From the NCBI RefSeq assembly GCF_016808095.1, contig NC_068974.1:36638090-36702089 (forward strand): 64,000 nucleotides of DNA. Direction: 5' to 3'. The stretch comes from Vigna angularis (lineage: Eukaryota; Streptophyta; Magnoliopsida; Fabales; Fabaceae). The notes beneath the pieces are model-generated. The model worked only from the letters and a program-made list of their open reading frames with translations, made no database searches and was not told the DNA's origin. The position numbers and the translations under genes are program-made. This document shows positions 1-34,032 of this stretch, one piece after another. Within the stretch, counting starts at the first letter, position 1. Each line of letters opens with the position of its first letter.

Positions 1-300
1 GACCTTATCTTCAATCAGTATGAGACACTTCCAATACACTTCCTCGTGTTAAGGCATATACATCTCGTGAGATTAGACATTGATTTTACTAGAGTACACA
101 AAAGTGAATTTTATGTACAAGTCAATTTCACAACATTGTCTTGTGAGGTTTGCAGCAACTTAAATAGTATAAATCAGTCTTATTTCTACTAGTCGACGTG
201 AGACTTTTAACACAACCTCCTCACATTGAGATATATACATCTTAACCGTGGGGCTAGACATTAATGAATGGATCAACAATGGTTCATAGCAGGTGAAACA
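1..300 (-). repeat. Diverged TRIM-like remnants (two partial copies)
   Basis: Positions 1-90 and about 165-285 each resemble, with many substitutions, the LTR end plus internal part of the TRIM at 7041-7427: a 'gayrtgrgacttycaa' core followed by a 'tatacatctcg'-like stretch. Both are degraded and have no recognisable termini, so they are old copies. No gene is visible here. Confidence 0.5.
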
Positions 301-2699
<2,399 letters not shown>

Positions 2700-2722
2700 T
2701 CAAGAATTTCAAATAGGAACTA

Positions 2723-21709
<18,987 letters not shown>

Positions 21710-21751
21710 ATCTGCTAAACTGCATTTCTTGAGTTCTCAGCAAATGCGTTA

Positions 21752-21760
21752 CTTTTATAG
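21752..21760 (-). promoter_or_regulatory. Putative TATA box of the beta-glucosidase gene
   Basis: CTATAAAAG on the minus strand, about 45 bp upstream of the ATG at 21709. This implies a very short 5' leader. Position and sequence fit a plant TATA box; no transcript evidence is available. Confidence 0.5.
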
Positions 21761-24700
21761 ATAAAAGCTTGTTCCAACCTGCACGTTTTATCTGCAAGCA
21801 TAGAATATGTTTCTTATTATTTCTCTCCTCGTATAAAAAATTGAATCTCAAACAGTGATGTTACCTTTTATTATTTAAGGTAGGGAAGTGATCATTGTCA
21901 AATACCAACTTCTATAAGGATTTATATATAGAAGTTTACATCATGTCAAAGACTTTACTATTGTTATGTTTATTTATGTGTAAACTAAGATCTTGGGGAA
22001 ATCAAAATAATGTTAAAAGATATAGTCGTTACCAAATTTGAATTTTTTTTTCTTAAACAGCATTTTTATAATTAAAAACCCTATAGTTAAGCTTAGGATT
22101 ATTTTATTTATTAAGCTAGATTTGTTTATTATTCACGGTCAAAATTTAGTTCTAGAAAGTCAAATTCTCACCTACATTAATGTCTATCCTTGAGAACGGA
22201 TCGAAATTCAATTTTCTTGTGAAAAATTAAATTTAAATAATTTAAATAATAAAATAAAACAATTTGATGTAACTGATTATTTAGTGTTGTTTAATTCAAA
22301 TTTTAATATTATTTGTTATTATTAATAATCATTGATATAAAAATTTGGTAAAACTAAGAAATAAAATAAATTACATTATCATTATTTATTAGCACCACCA
22401 CATTCCATTGTCATCCTTTTTTTTTGTGGCCTTATGTTTCTTTTATTCATGTTTACACATGGTCGAACATGTAAGTAAAGGTTATTTTTCTTATACAAAT
22501 TACATTTAAAAAATGCAACTATAAAATTTTAAGAATTTTGAAGTTGGATCATGTTTTCTTCTGGGACGTTCCCTTATTTTTCTTGTATTTCTGATATGTA
22601 GACCTTTCGTTACTTTTTTTCATTTTTCTTTACAAGAGGTATAAATAAAAATAAAAAATCTTAGGCAAATAATAGAAATACATATTTAAAGCAAAAAAGA
22701 TAGCAATGAGTACTTAAATATATAACTTTGACTTCTTTTTTTTTTTGAAATGAATACATGATTAACTTTTAAGTTCTGGTATTTGAAATGCATGACGACA
22801 CATACTTACATAAAATTTATTTTAGTAGGATAGTAATACATACTTAAATTTGTTACTCTTGTACTTGGAAGCAATATACTTAAATATGTGGCTTTGACTT
22901 TTACTTAATATATGACAATTAGCACGAGTTCTTATCTAATTAAAGGCATTACATGTTGGCTATTGATGCGGTTGACATCATACTTTTTCTTTTTTAATTT
23001 GCTCTACTTTTAAATTTAATTCTATAGAACTATAACACTTTTACTTTTCTCTATTATTACATACGACTTTTCCTTTTGCATGATTGTTACGTGGATTATT
23101 TCAACTTAAAGTAGATAATTGATTTTTTTTTTTCTTATAAAGAATACCATATATGGAACACTAATAAAAAAAAATTTCTTCCTATAGTAATTGAGCACCA
23201 TAACAACATGAAACAATATAGTAAAAGAAAATATAACCATTAAATCAGTGGTCATATTCTTACTACAATGAAGTCGACAATTGAGGATGATGAGTGTGAT
23301 GAAACAACACCAGCATCAAATAATAATGATGAGGTGGATCAGCAACGTGAGATTGAGAATATGATAGCTGAAATTTGAATTTGTTAAAGATATAAATGTG
23401 AGTCTAACTTTTTTACATTAAGCAAAGTTAAATACTATTAAGAATGAATATTTATAAAATTATTGTTTTAAAATTTTAGATATAGTGTCAATTTTTTATG
23501 TGTCGGTTAGACTTATGTTTTATTGGCATTAAAGTTAATGGTTAGTTTCGATGACTAATTAATACAAATACAATATAGACTATGTAAATTTTCCTAACAA
23601 GATTTCAAGCAAGAGTCTCATTATCTTAAAGCTTTTGGTAGTTACAATTTCTTATACGAAGAATTAGATTTTCTACTAAATTCTTTTATTATATTTTTTA
23701 TGAGTCTTCAAAATACATTAATAGACACTAATTTTAATATCTTAAAATATATTAAAAACTTTTCTAATATACCAACATTCATTTTATTTTCAAGATTCAC
23801 AAGAGGGATATCACAAAAATAAGTAATCAGAGGATAGCAAAAGAAAAAAAGACTTAATTAATTTAAATATTATATCATTCTATTTTGAGCATGATTCAAT
23901 TAGGTTATTTCTATTATATTTTCTTTGTAATTTATATATCATATCATTGTATCTAAAAAAAAATAATTTAAATATTTAAATTTTTTAGGTAGTAATTTAA
24001 TGTATAAATTCTAATAAAAATCTAATATTAATCTAACTTAAAGGACTTAATTAAATATTTTTAAAAACTAAAAGACTAAATTGAACCAAATAAAAATTAA
24101 AAATCTAATTGAATTTTGTATAAGAATTAGAGAAGTCCAAAATAAGATTAAAAAAAACTAGGAAATTTGGACTCATTAATGAGAAGGAGAGGTGAAGGTT
24201 AAACAAGAAGATTAAAAGTTTGAAAAAGAAGAGGGACGAATTGAGAAAGATGTGTATGATCAGGATAGTTTTTATGATTAAAATGAAAGGAATTTGCGGA
24301 ATCATTAGGATAAGTTAAAACTAACATATTTTCATTAAAGATTTCTTATTTTTGTAAGTTCTATCTTACGGTTGATGTAAGTTCACCCAAGTGAGTTTAA
24401 AGTCGTGCTTTAATCAAAAGTCATTGTTCATATTCAATATTTTATTCATACCTTGTGATTAAATATTTACCATATAACTTAATCATATAAAATACGTCTT
24501 AAATACTTCATATTTGTCTTGTAATATCACTAAATATACTTACTCCACAATCACTCAGAATCAATTATATTATATGAAAATATAAATCAATATATGTAGC
24601 TCAATAAAAAACATTGTAATGAAATTAAAGATATAAAAAGTATTACAAATGTCTAAGTGTCAAGAATTTTCAAACAAAAATCATGAATGAAAAGTAAAAT

Positions 24701-26192
24701 TAAAAAACGAAAGTAGAAACATTATAACATCATCTACCTTAATGTGTTATAAAAATTGATAAAATGGGTTCGTCATGTTCATCTAATGATGACATAATTT
24801 TTATATTGAATCTGAAACGATAAATTAAGTTTCACTCGATGCAATATTAAATTAATTTACGTATTTAATAAAACAAATTAATATATGCTTTCAACGAAGT
24901 GAAAACAATTATATTACATAAATCTTTGTTTTACCTAAATAAAGAGTTTACAAAATTAAAAAATTATTTCGAAATTCATAATTTCAAATTTACGCATCTT
25001 TTTCAACTTAAACAGTGTAAAAACTAAAATATAAACTTCTAAAAAATAAAATAATTTAATTTGACAGAATCAAATATTCTCCAATATAATATCAATGCAT
25101 TAAAAATGTAATAATACAAACAATCATAATATAATTCAAATACAAGTATATATAATTTGAATCCCCTCGTCTGTCTATAAATAGGTGTGTATGTGCTTTT
25201 TTTCAAAATCACGAAAAACACATATTTTTTTTACCTCACTTATTATTCTCTTTATTTTTATATTTTAATTCTTCAATATAGAGACGTTTTTGTTATGTCT
25301 TAAGAAACTTGTACATATATTATGAATAAATTCGTAAAAACAATAATTATTTATTAATTAGGAAATCCATTATAAGTGGTGTCTTTATCAAATTGTAAAA
25401 TAAATCAATCACTTGATTCACATCATTATTTGTTGGAAGTAATTGAAATTGAAGGTCAATCTTAACACTGAATAAAAGAGTCCTACTAATATGATTAATA
25501 TGAGTAATAGCCACATTAATCACTACATACCAAAAAACAAATGAAAAATTAAATTTTCGTGTTAAATTGGTCCATTTGCTTATATATTGATGATCTCTCA
25601 TCTTTTCCTGGTTGTTGAACTCTTATACCAAATTTTGCTAAATATATGTTCAGCTTCTGATAAGTTTTGAAACCTATGTGTATGAACCTATTTAAGGAAT
25701 ATAAACTCTCACGCTAATCTTATTAATGTACACGACTCTTTCCAACTATTGGGATGTTGAGTAGTCCCCATCAAAATCATTGCTAAGTTTTCTTTCAAAA
25801 CCTATTAAACTATTAATAATATATTTTAAGGAGTACAAATACAACAAGTAACTTATTAATTTTATAAATAATTTTTTATCAACCTATATATCCAACTCCA
25901 ACCATTTCAGCTATGTTCCTATAAATTTCTTTGTAGCAAATAATATTATTATTCTGACTTTGATTTTGACCTAATATTTATCTTTGAAGCTCTATCATCT
26001 AAGGGTCACGAATGTATGAGTCAAACATTCTGGATTCCATAAAAATGTTAGTTAAACAAGAATTACACCATTATTTTCAAAACCATTATTTTCACATTTG
26101 CTTGCATGACTCAATTTATTAAAAATAAATTTACATTTTCAATAGTGTTGATGTTTCCATTTCGACTTTTATCTTTTATTTTGTTATTAATT
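21761..26192. other. Long AT-rich upstream/intergenic region
   Basis: No supported gene. A 36-codon acidic ORF at 23268-23378 is too short to assign. A stretch near 24000-24120 resembles, in inverted orientation, 21385-21500 (AT-rich 'TCAATTTAGTCTTTTAG'-type sequence). This may be an eroded TIR pair, but the ends are not definable. Confidence 0.4.
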
Positions 26193-26393
26193 ATTCCGCA
26201 ATCGGGCCGCTATCGGACCACCCAATTTCTACTATCACGCACGAGATGTCTATACCTCGGCGTGAAGGGGGTGTGTTGGAAGTCCCACATCGACTAGAGA
26301 TAAGGCCAAATGATAATATATAAGTGAGGTGCAAACCTCACCTTACAAGCCGGTTTTGTGGAGATGAGTTAGGCATAAACTTACTTTCTAATA
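26193..26393 (+). mobile_element. Truncated TRIM: internal region plus one LTR
   Basis: Positions 26193-26273 match the TRIM internal region (reverse complement of about 7161-7240) and 26274-26393 match its LTR, starting TGTTGGAAGTCCCACATCGA. The second LTR is absent. High similarity to 7041-7427 marks it as a relatively young copy in opposite orientation. Confidence 0.85.
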
Positions 26394-26700
26394 ATTATAT
26401 AAATAAAATCAGTTTAAAATATATAAATAGATATAAATCTCATCTTAAAAACTAGCTTTGTGTGACTAAATTAGATTTAAAGTTTAGTTTTTAAGAAGGA
26501 TTGATATTCACACATATATTATTCGTTTTAGACCAAAGCCTCACGGATTTGTTTTTGTTACCATTTCAAAAGACCTCTTACCAATGGAGGTATCTTATGT
26601 GTATATAAATTCATGTTTATCTCTTATTTTATCCTGGAACTTTGTTTGAACCCAACAGAAATATTCACGCTTATGCTTTGACAAAAACTCATCGTACCTT

Positions 26701-26767
26701 AATTCTTGTACATACAAATTCTCACACTTACCGCAATTCTTGTACATACAAATTCTCACACTTAACC
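26701..26767. repeat. 34-bp tandem duplication
   Basis: Two near-perfect copies of a unit starting AATTCTTGTACATACAAATT, at 26701 and 26735. Confidence 0.85.
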
Positions 26768-27486
26768 AATTTTCCATTCGCTTATAATTTGTAAAATGGT
26801 TATTGAAAAATAATCGAATTGATAGGAAGTTTAACCTAATTTATTCAATTTAATATCTTAAAATATACTGATTGGATCAGTATCTTGTATATTATTTGAA
26901 TTACGAGTTAATTTAAATAGATTATTTGAATTTGGCTTATATTCGAAATAAAATGTTTTCAGAAAAGAAAATATTTTAAATAAAATGAAATTAATATTCT
27001 TAGATAATATGCTGACCATCAGCCACATCATGCTTGGTTATCCAGCCACGAGCTATATACGTATGAAAGAATTGTTAAAAGTATATGCTTATCATATATT
27101 GATTTTTCAATTCATAAAATTATTTGTCATTTAGTAATTGTTAATATATGAGTATTTTTTGTGGTCTGTTTCCGACCGACTTTGTACAAAGCGTATTCAA
27201 TATTTTGAATTTATATTAGTATTTAAGATGCTGAACGTGTATATTAACTGTTTACATTCATGAATTATTTTTATTGTTACATTTTATCTGTTAATTTTAA
27301 GTTATAAGTTAAATTTACATATATATATATATATATATCACTAAAAATATGTTGCTATTATATTGTTTATTTAACAAAAATTAAATATATATTAAACATA
27401 TATTGTTTAAATAGTCTGGCAATACACCATACAAATATAACAAAAAAATATTATATGAGTTTAAGTATATACATATTACACGAGTG

Positions 27487-27625
27487 TGTTGGAAGTCTCA
27501 CATCAACTAGAGATAAGCCAAATTATAATATATAAGTAGAATATAAACCTACCTTACAAACCGATTTTGTGGGGTTCACTTAAGCTTAAAACCACTTTTT
27601 AATATGGTATCAGAGTCATGGTTAC
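27487..27625 (+). mobile_element. Diverged TRIM LTR with primer-binding site
   Basis: Starts TGTTGGAAGTCTCACATCAA and resembles the TRIM LTR over ~117 bp. It is followed directly by TGGTATCAGAGTCATGG, the initiator-Met primer site. The 3' part of the element is not recognisable. It is intermediate in age between the 26193 copy and the remnants at 1-300. Confidence 0.75.
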
Positions 27626-30185
27626 AACTTTATTCATTCTATTATTAAGTCTTGCAATATATATTGTACAAGTTTCTCCATATACTAATTAGACGAATCT
27701 AATATGAACATTAAATAAGTCTAATAACATATATTGAATGTGTTTGTCAATGCATTAGACAGATTTAACAATTCACTTGTGTTTATACACTAATTTATAT
27801 TTTTAGTGAGTCAATTTTATATATTTATGCATGTCTTTTATACTTTTAGAGAGTTTACTCTATTTTTTACAAATGTTTATCTTTTATATTTTTACAAAAT
27901 CTACTATTTATATTTTTATATATGTATTGACTTTCAAAACCTATAAATTAATTTTGAATTTAATTCTATACAAAATTTAATTATAAACTTAAAAATATTT
28001 ATTAACTATTTTATCTCTAATTTTATTTTAATAAGCACACAAGCAAACATCACATATTTAGAACTAGTTAAGAATTAAAAGTATTACAAAAGGATTATAG
28101 AAATATAAAACATGAATTACTATTTTTTTTTTCATGAACCGTTCTACTATAAACTAAAGTTTGTGGCTATTGTTTCCTGCACCTCCATAAATATTAGCTG
28201 AACCCCGTAATAATAGAAAAATATTAAAAGACCTCCCATCATTTTTACTGCTATCTTGTGTTGGTTATCGCTTTCATCATTGTTGTTAATGGTGTAGACA
28301 AAGAAAAGGAGAGGAAAACGTAAAGGAAGAAGAAGAGAAAAAACACAAAAGAAAAACATGTTCCAAAAAGCTCTTTCCGAAACACATGTGGTCCAAAAAA
28401 CTCTTTCAAACCCCTTTTCATATAGTAGTGTTCCAAAAAAAAAATATTCCAAATTTACGTTTCTGAAGACATGTTATGGAAATCCTATTCTAGAAACAAT
28501 AAATTTCATGCGTTTTAAAAAATTTATTACGGAAATTTTATTCTAGAAATTCGGTAAAATCTTGTTTTGAAAAATTTTCAGAATATGTAATCGAGAAGTC
28601 ACTTTTACAGAAGATAAAGTAATCATTTTTACAATTTGGGAGTACTCAGAAATTACGGAGGTGCATGAAGTAATATTTAACTGGTATGGACAAACCCATT
28701 ATATTCAGCCCAATAATCAGTACTACGTGTCTCAAGTATGATGTTGGTTAGTAGGGCTTTTAAGGTTACTAAGTGTACCCCCATATTATTAACATGTGAC
28801 TTCTGATTTATCCGTTTTGGAAATCTTTCAAAAATTTCTAAAATTCTTAGAGCTTGATTTTAGAAAAAAAAAATGAATAGATTTTCATTACATATGAGAT
28901 ATTTTTTTTAATGAAATTTTTGGAGACAACTTTTCAAAATATATGAAATACTTTTCATAACAAACTTTCTTGAATATATAAAATAATTATTTTTTTTAAA
29001 TGAGGTTTTTAGAACAAGCTTGTACCAAACCCAACATTCACAATATCTCTCTTTTCTTCTTCCTCTAAAACGTGCAGGAAAGAACGGAGGTGCAATTTGA
29101 AGGTACAATAAAGAAGAAAACATGGGGAAGGACAATAATTGTAGTGGTAACAACAATAGCATGTTACAGCAAAAAAAATGTATTTTATTCTTTTTGTTGT
29201 TAATATATTATGTAAATAGTAATCATAACATGCAAGAAGTAAAGGTCAGCTAGTAGTTGCTTTCGATTAGTCACTATCCTAATTTTAGATGGGGCTATTT
29301 AAAATAGTTGCTATATTTTGAAAAGGGTGTAAAAAAATGAGGTTTAAAATAGATAAAAGATAAAAAAAAACAAATTAAGTATTTTTTTAGTAAACTTCTT
29401 CTAAATATTCTTTTTGTTTTTTGAGATAAAGGTAAAAAAAAAAGTTTATTAATTTTTGTATGAATTCAAGTCATGCACAAATTTATGTTATGCTAAATGA
29501 ATGCATTATCACTAATTAATATTAAATGCTCAATTAATGTTATCAATAAATGTTATGAGCACACATGGTAATAGTAATCACAGAGGATGTTCTTCAAAAT
29601 AAAACTTCAATAAAAAATAGAGATTTAAGAGAAAAGAAAGTCATTAACAATATTTTTTATACTTTATTGTGAGACAATAATATTTTGACATTAATTTTTT
29701 TTATTTGGCACTATTTTTTATTTCTTACAAATACAAAAGAAAATTATAATTAATTTATATCTAACAACAATTTTTTTTCTTTATTGTGTGATATCTATGC
29801 TATACAACCTGGTGCCCGAAACTTTCACCGTTTAATTTTCTATTTACACTCTTTTTTTCTTTATTTATTCCTTTTCTACTCAACTCTCTATCTAAAACAG
29901 ACCTTTGTCTAGTTTGAATTTACATTTCATGGAAGAAATAAAAATTATTTAAAATAAATTATGTTTCTACATAGATAAGGAATTCATGGTTCTTTTATTT
30001 CTGTCTTTTATCTAGCTCAATTTTTGTTATTATTGAATACGCTAAATTATAACTAATCTTTTGCTAATGAAGAATCTAAAAGCAAATATCCTCTTCTTTT
30101 AAATGATAAATATCTTATTTTGATTTACCACGTAAGATTTTTAACAGCTGACAAGAGATAGTTTCTTACTATGACATATCTTATT
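27626..30185. other. AT-rich intergenic DNA, no gene supported
   Basis: Only chance frames. A 'GGAGGTGCA'-type motif recurs at about 28185 (inverted), 28660 and 29087 and may mark an old element, but no termini could be fixed. Confidence 0.45.
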
Positions 30186-30194
30186 TAAAAAATA

Positions 30195-30682
30195 GGTTTA
30201 ATAGGTTCGGAGGTCCCTATATTTGCGGGTTCGTTTCAGTTGGGTCCTCCAATTTTTAAAGTGATCAATTGGGTCCCTAATTTGGTAAATGTGATTCAAT
30301 TATAGGATCTCCGTTAAATGTAGTTAACGTACGTTAACTTTGTTATGAAGTGGAAGCTGAGCATCCAGGTGGCATCCTTCGTGGATTTTTTTCATTTTTA
30401 GAAATTATTAACTAATGTTAAATATATTAATAAATAAAAATATAATTAGAAATTATTAAACATATCAAGTAATGTTTCGTTTTTTGGGTAGCTTCTGTCT
30501 GAGAAATTGGGGAAATCTGCGAAGTTAGGGTTCGTTGGAGGTGTGCTGGCATTTGGGGAGCACCGCTTTTGCGTGAGAAATTACTCAGCCATACCCTTTC
30601 GTTTTATGAAATTGTAGTGATGTATCGGTGGTTTCGAGTAAAAGCTTGTAACATTTGGTGGTGAATCACGTGGAGGAGTTTT
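30195..30682 (+). repeat. Left TIR of the MULE
   Basis: Inverted copy of 33545-34032. It contains the perfect 16-bp palindrome GTTAACGTACGTTAAC at 30323-30338. A ~30-bp piece starting TTTTGCGTGAGAAATTACTC (about 30567) is repeated directly just inside the TIR at about 30679. Confidence 0.9.
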
Positions 30683-30829
30683 GCGTGAGAAATTACTCAG
30701 CCATACTTGGTGTCTTCAAAGTTGGGGAAATCTGCGAAATTGGGGAAATTAGAAACATTAGGGTAGCTCGTGGTTTTATTTGAAGGTGAAATCCCTAAAT
30801 TAAAATTGTGTGATAGGAGGTCGAAGACA

Positions 30830-31348
30830 ATGTCGAAGGAGCACTCTTGGTATTCATCGAGTTGCAGTGCCAGGCGGAAGGAAAATGGTACGCCTTCACC
30901 GATCTGCTACTGTGGTCAAAGTTGTGTGGTGAGAACTGCCAAAACTACGAAGAATCGGGGCAAGCAATTTTGGGGATGCTCCAAGTATAAGGTATGTTAC
31001 ATTGAACTCAACCTAATTAAGTTCTGGTACTGTTTGTGAGAAGAAGGTGGTACTCCCTAATGAAGTTGAATGTTGTCTTTACAGAATGGTGGTGAAGAAA
31101 GTGGTTGCAACTTCTTCGAATGGTGCAATGATATTGGTGGTGACGAAAGGGGAAGTTTGTTCAACAGTGAAGGAAAGAAAGAAACACTAGTGAAGAGTGA
31201 AGACATGGATAGTACTAGGAAAATGATACTGAATTTACAAAAATCAGTTTTCATTGTTCAAAAGTTGATGAAGGTGGTGATGTTGTTGGTGTCTGTTTTA
31301 TGTGTAATACAGATAGTTTTAGTTTCAATGTTGATGAGGAAAGGATGA
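30830..31348 (+). CDS. GRF-type zinc-finger protein with C-terminal membrane segment, 141 aa
   Basis: Two exons, 30830-30991 and 31085-31348, with GT-AG borders give an uninterrupted 141-residue protein. The GRF zinc finger covers about residues 24-68 across the intron: CYCGQSCVVRTAKT, then GKQFWGCSKYK, then CNFFEWC. A charged linker and a C-terminal hydrophobic helix (about residues 115-137) follow. GRF fingers bind nucleic acid in other proteins; the role of this small plant type is not known to me. It lies just inside the left TIR of the MULE. It is either captured host sequence or element cargo, and unlike the other captured fragments here its reading frame is intact. Start chosen at the ATG giving MSKEHSW. 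Confidence 0.7.
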
Positions 31349-31599
31349 TTTGTTGTAACTTTGTTGTAGGTTTGGTCTGTTGTAATGAAATTAATGAAAT
31401 GAATGAAATGGAACAGTTGTTATAAATTCAGTCCATATACTGTGTACATAATTACTGCTAAATTACAACATTGTTATAATGCTAAATCATATTTATAGAA
31501 TAAGCAGTTTCAATTTATAGAATAAGCAGTTTCATTGTTCAAATGCTAAATTACAGCATTGTTATCCTGATCAGACCACAATTTGATAGCTAAATTACG

Positions 31600-31925
31600 A
31601 GCGCCCTCTTAGCTCGCTGGACGCGCGTCCACTGAGCGTTTTTTCTGGAGGATCGTCCACTGGGCGAGCGTTCTCTCGTGCGTCCACAGGGCGAGCGTCC
31701 TCTTGATGCGTGCGCACTGGACGAGCGTCCACTGGGCGTATTCGCTGGACGTGCGTCCACAGGGCGAGCGTCCTCTTGATGCATGCGCACTGGACGAGCG
31801 TCCACCTCTCGCTGTGCGAGCGTCCGCGCGTGCGTCCACTCTGGACGAGCGTCCACCTATTCTGGACACACTGGTCGACCGTCTCCGAGCGAACGTCCGC
31901 TCGCTGTCGTCGACAGGTTGACGAG
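31600..31925. repeat. CG-rich minisatellite inside the MULE
   Basis: Imperfect tandem units built from GAGCGTCCACTGGGCGAGCG-like sequence. A larger ~75-bp unit (GCGTCCACAGGGCGAGCGTC onward) occurs at about 31681 and 31753. It is strikingly CG-rich against an AT-rich background. Several overlapping Arg-rich frames here are artefacts of the repeat. Confidence 0.85.
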
Positions 31926-32143
31926 CGTTCCATTAAAGCAAAGATAACATTCCATAAAAGCAAAGATAACATTCCATAAAAGCAAAGTTGTCATTATAGC
32001 AAACTGGTATTAATCAGAAAAGGTTCACGATCAGAATTGTTTACATCAGAATTTTTTACATAATTACAAAACTAGGAGGTTTACATCAGAATTGTTTACG
32101 ATCAGAATTGTTTACATCAGAAAAGGTTCACGATCAGAATTGA

Positions 32144-33340
32144 TTAAGGCTGATTTGATGATGGTATGTTTTCTTCATTTGTTGGGTTGCTTTGTTGTGT
32201 TTGGTCAGGGTTCAGTTCACCATCTTGGGTTGATTTCTGGCAAGAAGTTCTGTTGTGACCCACCTCCTTACAAATGCCACATCTTTTATGCATGCCACCC
32301 TTCCTCATTCTTGTGTCGTCCTTGACTAACTCCCATTCCTGCAACCTTCTTTTCTTCTTAGGCCTCCCTGGCAATATTCTCTTTTTTGGAGGGAGCACAT
32401 CATTATATGGGGTAATTTCCCACATATTCTGACCATTAACTGGATACACAATGGAAGAGTAGATTTCTTGGTATGTTGACTTCCTAAAACAAACAGGGAT
32501 GAAATCATCTGCATCTAAATTCAGAAACTTCATAACAGCCAACGCATGACAGCATGGAATGCCCGAGATAGCCCATTTCCTGCATGTGCATTCAACTTTG
32601 TCTATATCAACTATAAACTTGTCACCAACTTGGGACACATGACGAACTTCAAACAACTGCAGTGCTGACCAGCTGAAAAAACAGAATTAAAATTTAGAAA
32701 GTACGCATACACTTAAATTGTTGAACACATGATAAATGAAAATATTTTACGGTTACCTTGGAATCCAAAATTTGGTTAGCCGGGACTCCTTATTAAGTCT
32801 ACTCTTGATTTTTGGACAAATCACCCCAGACAATGAGGCTATTTTTGTTCGGTTTGTTGCCCATCTGTTCATCAAGTAAAGGCGGATATCCTCCAACATG
32901 GTTATGATTGGCTTTGACCTTGTATGCAGCATTACACTGTTGAATGCCTCTGACATGTTGTTTACCAAAGTATCACACTTAGCATTGGTCGTAAACCTTG
33001 ATCGTGACCAGTATCTACATTTGAAGACATTACGAAATATGGGTATCACAGTCTGCCACTTCCACAACTATGAATTGAATCACATTTCAAGAGATTTTGA
33101 AATATCATCATACCTTGGAGGAATTTTTATAAGGTATTTGAATGCCTCGAGATTGACTTCCTTTATATTTCTCATTTCGGTTTCCCAGGCTTGTGGATGA
33201 GTTGCTGTAGCTGCCTTCCACATCATCCGCTTTAGCTGCTTTGAAGGGAATTTTTTCCTGAAATTTGCGTACAGGTGCCTAACACAAAACCGATGATCAA
33301 CTGTAGGGAGCACCTCTTCAAAAGCTTGCATTAAGCCCTG
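32144..33340 (-). pseudogene. MULE transposase, C-terminal half only
   Basis: Three exon-like blocks on the minus strand, about 33340-33114, 33067-32757 and 32672-32144, with plausible splice sites. The first starts GLMQAFEEVLP and has the MULE motif HRFCVRHLYANFRKKF. The second contains NNMSEAFNSVML. The third holds a SWIM zinc finger (CTCRKWAISGIPCCHALAVM) and ends with a CCHC-like knuckle (CGICKEVGHNRTSC). The N-terminal MuDR domain and the first catalytic Asp residues are absent: the sequence left of the first block runs almost directly into the right TIR. It therefore cannot encode an active enzyme. Confidence 0.85.
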
Positions 33341-33544
33341 TAATTTGAAATTGACAGTGTTGTTAAAGGTATAACAACATGGGGGACCACTTTCAACACA
33401 AATTTCTATAACAACATAAATAACACACTACCACACCACTTCGAACATGGGGGACCACGACTGACCATGCATCATTGTCAAAATTATACAAAGAACTAAA
33501 CATTTACTAACCTGGACACGTGCTACACCTCCAACGACCTCCGC

Positions 33545-34032
33545 GAAACTCCTCCACGTGATTCACCACCAAATGTTACAAGCTTTTACTCGAAACCACC
33601 GATACAGCACTACAATTTCATAAAACGAAAGGGTATGGCTGAGTAATTTCTCACGCAAAAGCGGTGCTTCCCAAATGCCAGAACACCTCCAACGAACCCT
33701 AACTTCGCAGATTTCCCCAATTACTCAGACAGAAGCTACCCAAAAAACGAAACATTACTTGATATGTTTAATAATTTCTAATTATATTTTTATTTATTAA
33801 TATATTTAACATTAGTTAATAATTTCTAAAAATGAAAAAAATCCACGAAGGATGCCACCTGGATGCTCAGCTTCCACTTCATAACAAAGTTAACGTACGT
33901 TAACTACATTTAACGAAGATCCTATAATTGAATCACATTTACCAAATTAGGGACCCAATTGATCACTTTAAAAATTGGAGGACCCAACTGAAACGAACCC
34001 GCAAATATAGGGACCTCCGAACCTATTAAACC
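33545..34032 (-). repeat. Right TIR of the MULE
   Basis: Inverted copy of 30195-30682. The palindrome GTTAACGTACGTTAAC is at 33889-33904. Confidence 0.9.

Larger units (their letters stand above)
30195..34032. mobile_element. Mutator-like element with long TIRs and 9-bp TSD
   Basis: A perfect 9-bp duplication TAAAAAATA lies at 30186-30194 and 34033-34041. It flanks inverted repeats of about 488 bp (30195-30682 and 33545-34032) that begin GGTTTAATAGGTTCGG. The length and TSD are diagnostic of Mutator-like elements. The TIRs look nearly identical, so insertion is recent. Cargo: a spliced GRF zinc-finger ORF on the plus strand, a CG-rich minisatellite, and the C-terminal half of a MULE transposase on the minus strand. 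With the transposase N-terminus missing the element should be non-autonomous. Confidence 0.93.

Noticed and set aside
23268..23378. 36-codon acidic ORF starting MKSTIEDDECDE
   Set aside because: Too short, no recognisable domain, isolated in AT-rich DNA; could be an eroded transposase tail but unsupported.
25347..25601. 84-codon minus-strand ORF
   Set aside because: No family resemblance and AT-biased composition.
31590..31979. Several overlapping Arg-rich ORFs on both strands
   Set aside because: Produced by the CG-rich minisatellite; open in many frames at once.
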